From assembly GCF_000622245.1 (NCBI RefSeq), contig NZ_JHXW01000015.1, forward strand, positions 1 to 46,914: DNA of 46,914 bases, given 5' to 3'. Shown one piece after another: positions 41,224 to 46,914 of this stretch. Under the pieces are notes generated by a model that saw nothing but the letters and a program-made list of their open reading frames with translations, was not told where the DNA came from and did no database searches. Source of the stretch: Fusobacterium perfoetens ATCC 29250 (lineage in GTDB: Bacteria; Fusobacteriota; Fusobacteriia; Fusobacteriales; Fusobacteriaceae). The position numbers and the translations under genes were made by a program. Position 1 is the first letter of the stretch, and every line of letters starts with the position of its first letter.

Positions 41224-43143
41224 ATGAAAAAAGAAGCAATAGTTTTATTGAAAAAAATATATGGATATGATTCTTTTAGAAAAGGACAAGATTATATAGT
41301 AAATAGTATTTTAAATAGGAGAGATACAATAGGAATAATGGCAACAGGGGGAGGGAAATCTATTTGTTATCAAATTCCCTCTTTGATTTTTGATGGGGTA
41401 GGAATTGTAATTTCTCCACTTATTTCATTGATGAAAGACCAAGTAGATGCTTTGAAAGTTTTAGGGATAAAAGCTATATATATAAATTCTACTTTAACGA
41501 AAGAGGAATTTATAAAAGCTATCAATGAATTGAGATACAATAATGTAAAACTTTTATATCTAGCTCCTGAAAGAATAACTAATGAGAAATTTATAAAATT
41601 GATAAGAGAGATAAATATCTCGTTTATAGCAGTAGATGAAGCACATTGTATTTCACAATGGGGACATGATTTTAGAAAAAGTTATTTGGAAATTCCTAAA
41701 TTTATAAAGGCTATGAATAAAAAACTTCCAATATTAGCTTTGACAGCTACAGCAACTCCAAGAGTTGTAGAAGATATTGAAAAATTTTTAGAGATGGAAA
41801 ATCCTTTTAAATATATAAGTGGATTTGATAGAGAAAATATATTTTTTAAGGTTGAAAAATCTGTAATTGCTGATGCCTATATAAGTAAATATATTAGAAG
41901 TCATAAAAATATGTCGGGAATAATTTATGCCAATACAAGAAAAGAGGTAGAAGGACTATATCAATATTTAAAAGAGGTAAAAGGGTATAATGTAGGAAAA
42001 TATCATGCTGGTCTTTCTAAAGAAGAGAGAAGTGAAATGCAAGAGGCTTTTTTAAAAGATGATATAGAGATAATGGTAGCTACTAATGCTTTTGGAATGG
42101 GGATAGATAAATCTAATATAAGATATGTTATCCATAAAAATATTCCTAGAGATTTGGAAAGTTATTATCAAGAAGCTGGAAGGGCTGGAAGAGATGGACT
42201 TCCAAGTGAGGCTATTTTAATTTTTAATGAGGAAGATATAGCAACACAAGAATTTTTTATAGAAGCTAACGAAGAAACAAGTGATGAGCAAAGAAAAATT
42301 AAAAGAAGAAAACTTGATGAAATGGTAAGATATGCTAATTTAACAAGTTGTTATAGAGAATTTATATTAAAATATTTTGGAGATAAGAGAATAAAAAATT
42401 ATTGTGGAAATTGTGGAAACTGTAGAAATATAAAAGATGTAGAAGATTTAACAATTGAAGCAAAAAAAGTAATATCTTGTATAGGTAGAGCTAAAGAAAA
42501 AATAGGAACTTCTACTTTGATTAATATTTTATTAGGAAAAGCTGATACAAAAATTGAAAGAAAAAAATTAAATGAAATAACAACCTTTGGATTGATGAAA
42601 GAAAAAAGTCAAGAGTGGCTTGAAGAATTTGTAAATTTTCTGATAGCAGAAAATTATATAGAGCTTACTGCTGGTAGTTTTCCAATAGTTCAATTAAATA
42701 AAAATTCTTTTGATATTTTAAAAAATTTAAAAACTATAAAAAGAAAAGTAAATGAAGTAATATCTTTTGATTATTATGAAGATACTTTATTTAAAGAGTT
42801 AAATTTTTTAAGAAAAAAAATAAGTGAAAAAGAAGAGGTTGCTCCTTATATAATATTTTCTGATACTTCTTTATTGGAAATGGCTGAAAAAAAACCTAAA
42901 AATAGATGGGAGATGTTGAAAATTAAAGGAGTAGGAAATCAAAAATTTAAAAATTATGGTGAAGAATTTTTAAAAACTATAAATAAATTTACAGATGAAG
43001 ATATAAAAAAAATAAAAATAGAAAATTTTATTGATGAAAAGTATTTAGATATAGAGAAAATAGAAAATCTTAAAAAAGATTTAAACTTGAAAATAGATAC
43101 AGAATTATTAAAAGATATATTAATAAAAAATTTATTTTTATAA
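41224..43143 (+). CDS. recQ: ATP-dependent DNA helicase RecQ
   Basis: A 3'-5' superfamily 2 helicase acting in recombination and fork repair. Helicase core: YGYDSFRKGQ (motif 0), Walker A ATGGGKSICYQ, the AVDEAHCISQWGHDFR Walker B and aromatic loop, ALTATATP (motif III), and QEAGRAGRDG (motif VI). The RQC zinc site follows with CYREF, then CGNCGNC, then a winged helix. The C-terminal third contains an HRDC-like helical domain (LLEMAEKKPKNRWEMLKIKG). The 639-residue length is normal. It has a weak AAGG site and follows the exonuclease gene by 14 bases. A terminator lies at 43233. Confidence 0.95.
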   Translation: MKKEAIVLLKKIYGYDSFRKGQDYIVNSILNRRDTIGIMATGGGKSICYQIPSLIFDGVGIVISPLISLMKDQVDALKVLGIKAIYINSTLTKEEFIKAINELRYNNVKLLYLAPERITNEKFIKLIREINISFIAVDEAHCISQWGHDFRKSYLEIPKFIKAMNKKLPILALTATATPRVVEDIEKFLEMENPFKYISGFDRENIFFKVEKSVIADAYISKYIRSHKNMSGIIYANTRKEVEGLYQYLKEVKGYNVGKYHAGLSKEERSEMQEAFLKDDIEIMVATNAFGMGIDKSNIRYVIHKNIPRDLESYYQEAGRAGRDGLPSEAILIFNEEDIATQEFFIEANEETSDEQRKIKRRKLDEMVRYANLTSCYREFILKYFGDKRIKNYCGNCGNCRNIKDVEDLTIEAKKVISCIGRAKEKIGTSTLINILLGKADTKIERKKLNEITTFGLMKEKSQEWLEEFVNFLIAENYIELTAGSFPIVQLNKNSFDILKNLKTIKRKVNEVISFDYYEDTLFKELNFLRKKISEKEEVAPYIIFSDTSLLEMAEKKPKNRWEMLKIKGVGNQKFKNYGEEFLKTINKFTDEDIKKIKIENFIDEKYLDIEKIENLKKDLNLKIDTELLKDILIKNLFL

Positions 43144-43232
43144 AAAATAAACTTTTTTGCAAAAAAACTGTCTAAATGGCATAACGATATAAATATTGTT
43201 ATATAAATTTCTCTCCCCAAAAAGAAATAAAT

Positions 43233-43265
43233 AAAAATCCACTTCGAAAGAGGTGGATTTTTATT
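43233..43265. terminator. Bidirectional terminator between recQ and mnmH
   Basis: AAAAATCCACTT (43233-43244) pairs with AGGTGGATTTTT (43251-43262) with one wobble pair, then T-rich sequence; A-rich on the other side. It serves both convergent genes. Confidence 0.88.
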
Positions 43266-43268
43266 TTA

Positions 43269-44303
43269 TTATTCATTTTCATATCCTTTTTCTTTTAAAA
43301 ATTCAATTACTTTATCAACTGCCTCATCAATATTAGAATAATTGATTTCTAAATCGTAAGTATGTTTATCTATTCCTTTATCATAAAGAGGGTCATAATA
43401 TTCTTTCATAAGAATTTCACTAAGTTCAGCTAATTTATTTTCTATTAATAGTGAATGATATCTATTATATCTTTCTTTACTTATATATCTAGCTACTTTT
43501 AATAAACATTCTTCTAATTCAGGGATAGAAGCTTTTGAATAATCTTCTAAAATAATTTTTACTCTATTTTCCATAGATGTACTTATAAAAATATGAGTAC
43601 CAGTTAATATAGAATTATATATAGGTTCTGGTACATAAAGGTCGCCAATTCTTTTACTTTCACTTTCAACTAAGAAATATCCTTTTTTATTATTGACTAA
43701 ATAATTAAAAATTTCTCCGTCAAATCTTTTTTGACTTTGTTTTTTTTCCTCACAAAGTCCACCAAAGAAAGAACCTTTATGGTCAGCTAATCTTTCTAAA
43801 TTTAAAACTGAATAACCTTTTTCTTCTAATTTTTCTAAAATCTTAGTTTTTCCCTCTCCAGTTCTTCCATGAAGTACAATATATTTTATATTTTCATTTT
43901 TATTTGCTATATTATTTAAAATATATTGACGATAAGCTTTATATCCACCTTCTAATTTAAGAGTTTTATAACCAAGACTATTAAAAAGAACTTCTAAAGT
44001 AGTACTTCTCATTCCACCTCTAGCACAATAAAAAATAAGTTTATCGTATTTTTTAGAAAGTTCATTGATTTCTTTAAAAATTAAAGGTAATCTTTTTGAA
44101 ATTTTTTCTATTCCTATTTCTTTTGCTCTTTCCTTTGAAATTCTAACATAGGCAGTACCTACTTCAGCTCTTTCATCATCTAAAAGAGATGGAATATTAA
44201 TAGCTCCTGGAATAAGTTCTTCGCTATATTCCTTTGGACTTCTTACGTCTATTAAAATATAATTTTTTAATTTTAAAACATCTTCGAAAGAAATTTCTCT
44301 CAT
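43269..44303 (-). CDS. mnmH: tRNA 2-selenouridine synthase
   Basis: Replaces sulfur by selenium at the wobble 2-thiouridine of certain tRNAs, using selenophosphate, by way of a geranylated intermediate. The N-terminal rhodanese domain carries the catalytic cysteine C93 in FYCARGGMRS. A P-loop domain follows with GRTGEGKT (146-153), the binding site for the prenyl or nucleotide group. Length 344 residues is typical of MnmH (SelU, YbbB). The start has AAGGTGG upstream. The gene implies that the organism makes selenophosphate, although selD is not in the window. It has its own promoter inside a perfect inverted repeat. Confidence 0.92.
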   Translation of the reverse strand: MREISFEDVLKLKNYILIDVRSPKEYSEELIPGAINIPSLLDDERAEVGTAYVRISKERAKEIGIEKISKRLPLIFKEINELSKKYDKLIFYCARGGMRSTTLEVLFNSLGYKTLKLEGGYKAYRQYILNNIANKNENIKYIVLHGRTGEGKTKILEKLEEKGYSVLNLERLADHKGSFFGGLCEEKKQSQKRFDGEIFNYLVNNKKGYFLVESESKRIGDLYVPEPIYNSILTGTHIFISTSMENRVKIILEDYSKASIPELEECLLKVARYISKERYNRYHSLLIENKLAELSEILMKEYYDPLYDKGIDKHTYDLEINYSNIDEAVDKVIEFLKEKGYENE

Positions 44304-44331
44304 TTTAAAACCACCTTAAATAAAAAAATTC

Positions 44332-44373
44332 TTAATTGATATTATAAACTAAAAAAGAAATAATATCAATTAA
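44332..44373. promoter_or_regulatory. 13-bp inverted repeat spanning the mnmH promoter
   Basis: TTAATTGATATTA (44332-44344) and its perfect complement TAATATCAATTAA (44361-44373), 16 bases apart. On the minus strand the -35 (TTGATA, 44364-44369) lies in one arm and most of the -10 (TATAAT, 44341-44346) in the other, with 17-base spacing. A dimeric repressor bound here would block mnmH, or the symmetry may be a by-product of the two promoter boxes in AT-rich DNA. Confidence 0.55.
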
Positions 44374-44384
44374 TAAAATAACTA

Positions 44385-44413
44385 TTGCCAAACTCTATTT
44401 TATAAGCTATAAT
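44385..44413 (+). promoter_or_regulatory. pckA distal promoter (P1)
   Basis: TTGCCA (44385-44390), 17 bases, TATAAT (44408-44413). It would give a leader of about 200 bases before pckA. No riboswitch-like fold was recognised in that leader. Confidence 0.6.
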
Positions 44414-44510
44414 GTAGAGTGGAGTAAAAATAATTAAAATGTAAAGATATTAAAAGATTATGATTATTTTCGTAAAAAATAAATAAAAATATAAAAAAAG
44501 AAAATAAAAA

Positions 44511-44539
44511 TAGACTAAAAATAAAAAAAACAGTATAAT
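44511..44539 (+). promoter_or_regulatory. pckA proximal promoter (P2)
   Basis: TAGACT (44511-44516), 17 bases, TATAAT (44534-44539), 84 bases upstream of the start codon. Weaker -35 than P1 but better placed. Confidence 0.5.
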
Positions 44540-44622
44540 ATTTTTATAAAAAATATTATTTTTTACACAAAAATAGATTAAAAAATAATCTAAAATTACA
44601 GAAATTATGAGGAGGTTACACT

Positions 44623-46299
44623 ATGGCTACAAAAACATACTATAAGACAGAGGAAATAGGAGCAAATAAACCAGGATTTTCTAGAACTCGTTCTATAATA
44701 GAAGCGGCTTTTTATGGGAACAATGTAACAAAAGTTACAACAGTAAAAGAAGCTTATAAATTAGCAAAGGCATCTCCTGGAACAATAGTAACAGATTTAC
44801 CTGTTTATAAAGGTGAAGAATTTGGATTAGAACCTGATACAAAAGTTTTGTTATTTAATGATGGACCAATTACAGGACGTTTTGCTGCAGCTAGAAGAAT
44901 AGTAGGAGACCCAGATATTGATAAGGAAAGATTAGATAAAACTTTAATGAATGCTGTTTATTATACAAGATTTAAAAAACTTTATCATGCTGAAGCATAT
45001 ATAGGATTAAATCCTGAATTTATGGTAAAAGCTCACTTATTAATACCTGAAGGTGAAGAAAACATAATGTATTCATGGATGTTAAACTTCCAATATTTAT
45101 CAACTGAATATTTAAAAATGTATAAAAATTCGAGAGTTCTTCCAAAAGAATCTGATATATATATTTTCTCAGACCCATTCTGGAAAGGAACTAGATATGT
45201 AGAAGCTGCTGACCCAGAATATTTAACATACTTTGACCCTGAAAATAACTGTGCTGCTATACTTGGAATGAAATATTTTGGAGAATTTAAAAAAGGAACT
45301 TTAACTTTAGCTTGGGCTATAGCTAATCGTCAAGGATATGTATCTTGTCATGGTGGACAAAAAAGATATAAATTACCAAATGGAGAATCATATGTTGCTT
45401 CATTCTTTGGATTATCAGGAACAGGAAAATCTACATTGACTCATGCTAAACATAATGGAAAATATGATGTAACAATTTTACATGATGACGCTTTTATTAT
45501 TAATACTGAAACTTGTTCATCAATAGCTTTAGAGCCAACATATTTTGATAAAACAAATGACTATCCAGCTGGAAGTCCAGACAATAAATATCTATTAACA
45601 GTTCAAAACTGTTCAGCTACTTTAGATGAAGATGGAAGAGTAGTTATAGTAACAGAAGATATAAGAAATGGAAATGGTAGAGCTATAAAATCTAAATTAT
45701 GGTCACCAAATCGTGTAGATAAAATAGATGAGCCTGTAAATGCTATATTCTGGTTAATGAAAGACCCTACATTACCACCAGTTATAAAATTAAAAGGGGC
45801 TTCTCTAGCTTCTGTAATGGGAGCAACTCTTGCTACTAAGAGAAGTAATGCTGAAAGATTAGCTCATGGAGTAGACCCTAACGCACTAGTAGTTGAACCT
45901 TATGCAAACCCATTTAGAACTCATCCATTATCAGATGACTATAATAAATTTAAAAAATTAGTTGGAGATAAAAATGTAGATTGCTATATTTTAAATACAG
46001 GAGAGTTTATGGGTAAAAAAGTAAAAGCTCAAGATACTCTTGGAATATTAGAAAAAATAGTTGATAAAGAAGCTGTATTTAAACCTTGGGGACCATTCTC
46101 TGATATAGAAATATTTGAATGGGAAGGATTTGTACCTAATTTAGAAGATGAAAACTATCTAAGTGCTTTAAAGGCTAGAATGAATGATAGATTAGAATTT
46201 GTAAAATCTAGAGAAACATTTAAAGGTGGAAGAGATAGACTTCCTGAAGATGCTTTAGAAGCTATAGAAAAAGTTGTAAAAGAAATAAATTCTATTTAG
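44623..46299 (+). CDS. pckA: Phosphoenolpyruvate carboxykinase (ATP)
   Basis: Interconverts oxaloacetate plus ATP with PEP, CO2 and ADP. In anaerobes it often runs toward oxaloacetate and makes ATP. The P-loop FFGLSGTGKSTLTH, the following HDDAF metal motif and the RNGNGRAIKSKLWSP region mark the ATP-dependent class. At 558 residues it is slightly longer than the E. coli enzyme (540). It has GGAGG eight bases from the start. The gene stands alone with two candidate promoters and a terminator at 46331. Codons such as CGT and AAC are more common here than nearby, as in strongly expressed genes. Confidence 0.95.
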   Translation: MATKTYYKTEEIGANKPGFSRTRSIIEAAFYGNNVTKVTTVKEAYKLAKASPGTIVTDLPVYKGEEFGLEPDTKVLLFNDGPITGRFAAARRIVGDPDIDKERLDKTLMNAVYYTRFKKLYHAEAYIGLNPEFMVKAHLLIPEGEENIMYSWMLNFQYLSTEYLKMYKNSRVLPKESDIYIFSDPFWKGTRYVEAADPEYLTYFDPENNCAAILGMKYFGEFKKGTLTLAWAIANRQGYVSCHGGQKRYKLPNGESYVASFFGLSGTGKSTLTHAKHNGKYDVTILHDDAFIINTETCSSIALEPTYFDKTNDYPAGSPDNKYLLTVQNCSATLDEDGRVVIVTEDIRNGNGRAIKSKLWSPNRVDKIDEPVNAIFWLMKDPTLPPVIKLKGASLASVMGATLATKRSNAERLAHGVDPNALVVEPYANPFRTHPLSDDYNKFKKLVGDKNVDCYILNTGEFMGKKVKAQDTLGILEKIVDKEAVFKPWGPFSDIEIFEWEGFVPNLEDENYLSALKARMNDRLEFVKSRETFKGGRDRLPEDALEAIEKVVKEINSI

Positions 46300-46330
46300 T
46301 AAAAAGTAAAAAAAATAAAAATAAAAATAA

Positions 46331-46368
46331 AAAGCCACTGTGTAAAAACAGTGGTTTTTTATTTTTTT
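46331..46368 (+). terminator. Terminator after pckA
   Basis: AAAGCCACTGT (46331-46341) pairs with ACAGTGGTTT (46348-46357) with a wobble pair, followed by T-rich sequence. Confidence 0.9.
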
Positions 46369-46479
46369 ATAAAAGAAAATTATAATAAAATCTCAATTTT
46401 TAGTTTTATAAAATATTATATTATAGTTTTAAAGCTTCCATATCAAAATAAAGATAATATTAAATTAATAAAAAGGGGA

Positions 46480-46509
46480 TTGATTTTTTTTTTTTTTTTG
46501 AGATATACT
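46480..46509 (+). promoter_or_regulatory. Adhesin-gene promoter with a T16 tract in the spacer
   Basis: TTGATT (46480-46485) and TATACT (46504-46509) are 18 bases apart. The spacer is fourteen T plus GAGA; counting the end of the -35 box, the homopolymer is sixteen T (46484-46499). Loss of one T gives the optimal 17-base spacing. Homopolymer slippage in a -35/-10 spacer is a known way to switch surface-protein genes on and off. Confidence 0.6.
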
Positions 46510-46634
46510 TTTATTAAGAAATAGATACAATGACTGCAATTTAAGAAGATATAAAAAAAACGAGAGTTTTTATATATCTGTTTTAGATTGCTTTTTTTTT
46601 ACAAAAAATTTATTTGTTATTATGGAGGTGTACT
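46510..46634 (+). other. Leader of the adhesin-like gene with hairpin
   Basis: About 120 bases of untranslated leader. AGATATAAAAA (from 46548) can pair with TTTTTATATATCT (ending about 46579), and a T9 run follows at 46592-46600. This might be a weak attenuator, but the stem is AT-only and the T run is displaced from it by about 12 bases. GGAGG at 46624-46628 precedes the start codon. Confidence 0.4.
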
Positions 46635-46914
46635 ATGAAAGATAATATTAAAAAAAGTTTAAAAAGATTGCTAAAAAGAAAAGTAAAAATAACTTTAGGA
46701 ATAATAATTGCTTTTATGATAACAGGAGTAGTAAGTTATTCTAATGATGATGTAATAAGTGAAAGTGTAACTGTAAAAATTAATTCAAATGGAATATATA
46801 ATGAAGGAGTAATAGAAAGTTTAGAAAACTTTGAAATAATAGTAGGAAGTAATAATGGAATATATAATAATCAAGGTGGAACAATAGGAAGTCTAGAAAA
46901 CTTTGGAATAATAG
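46635..46914 (+). CDS. Autotransporter/adhesin-like surface protein, N-terminal part (partial)
   Basis: The gene runs off the window end; 93 codons are visible. It opens with a long basic leader (MKDNIKKSLKRLLKRKVKIT) and a hydrophobic core ending near VVSYS, the extended signal peptide seen in fusobacterial type V secreted proteins. The mature part is made of 22-residue repeats with the pattern NGIYN-x-G-x-I-x-SLENF-x-II-x-GS; the second copy begins 66 bases after the first. Such N/G-rich repeats build beta-helical passenger domains. A C-terminal barrel cannot be seen, so the class is inferred. It lies behind the T16 promoter, which suggests phase-variable surface expression. Confidence 0.75.
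   Translation, partial: MKDNIKKSLKRLLKRKVKITLGIIIAFMITGVVSYSNDDVISESVTVKINSNGIYNEGVIESLENFEIIVGSNNGIYNNQGGTIGSLENFGII
46788..46914 (+). repeat. 66-bp tandem repeat within the adhesin-like gene
   Basis: AATGGAATATATAAT recurs at 46788 and 46854, and the AGAAAACTTTG-x-AATAATAG segment recurs with the same 66-base offset. Two copies are visible before the window ends. The unit is a multiple of three, so copy-number changes keep the frame. Confidence 0.75.

Overview
The window is very AT-rich bacterial chromosome with dense, tightly spaced genes and strong GGAGG-type ribosome binding sites. The likely source is a Fusobacterium or close relative. Reasons are the low GC, the anaerobic fermentative gene set (glycyl radical enzyme, 2[4Fe-4S] ferredoxin, GrdX, formate-THF ligase, PEP carboxykinase, NhaC), and a final partial gene with the long basic leader and short NGIYN-type repeats common in fusobacterial autotransporters. 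The species cannot be named from this sequence. Nothing here looks like a prophage, insertion sequence or CRISPR array.

Layout. 1-290: the end of an rRNA operon (23S 3' end, 5S). 301-3128: HU on the minus strand, then a HAD phosphatase, a Nudix hydrolase and a YgjP-like metallopeptidase. 3189-9213: a LuxR-type regulator followed by a three-gene glycyl radical module (activase, glycyl radical enzyme, iron alcohol dehydrogenase) behind an operator-like region. 9335-13109 (minus): alanine racemase, a small alarmone synthetase and an unrecognised protein that reads as a catalytically dead SIR2-like domain. 13225-15559: cardiolipin synthase, a PHP protein and tRNA-Arg(CCT).

15806-27582 is one long co-directional housekeeping cluster: LolA-like exported protein, recO, PTS EIIA, nrdR, fmt, folD, an ACT-domain protein, accB, a CorC-type CBS protein, DUF502, a TPR lipoprotein, apt, bifunctional rel and tgt. 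Most junctions overlap or are a few bases apart, and a terminator closes it at 27592. Next come a YibE/F membrane protein, a decarboxylase-arginase fusion (minus), a DJ-1 protein, a SlyD-like FKBP with an N-terminal metal-binding segment, rpiB and a HIT protein.

33517-39815 holds transport and one-carbon genes under RNA control. nhaC lies behind a structured leader that folds as a three-way junction with a terminator, and fhs lies behind a ZTP (pfl) riboswitch. A GrdX / degenerate-EAL pair and an AGCS amino-acid symporter sit between them. 40126-44303: a short ferredoxin gene, a DnaQ-like exonuclease, recQ and mnmH. 44623-46299: pckA, with two tandem promoters. The window ends inside an adhesin-like gene whose promoter carries a run of 16 T between its -35 and -10 boxes, the classic layout of a phase-variable promoter.

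The most promising leads are the T16 promoter, the pseudo-SIR2 / alarmone synthetase / alanine racemase operon, the nhaC leader RNA, the glycyl radical module with its palindrome and direct repeats, and the decarboxylase-arginase fusion. All functional calls come from reading motifs by eye; no database search was possible.
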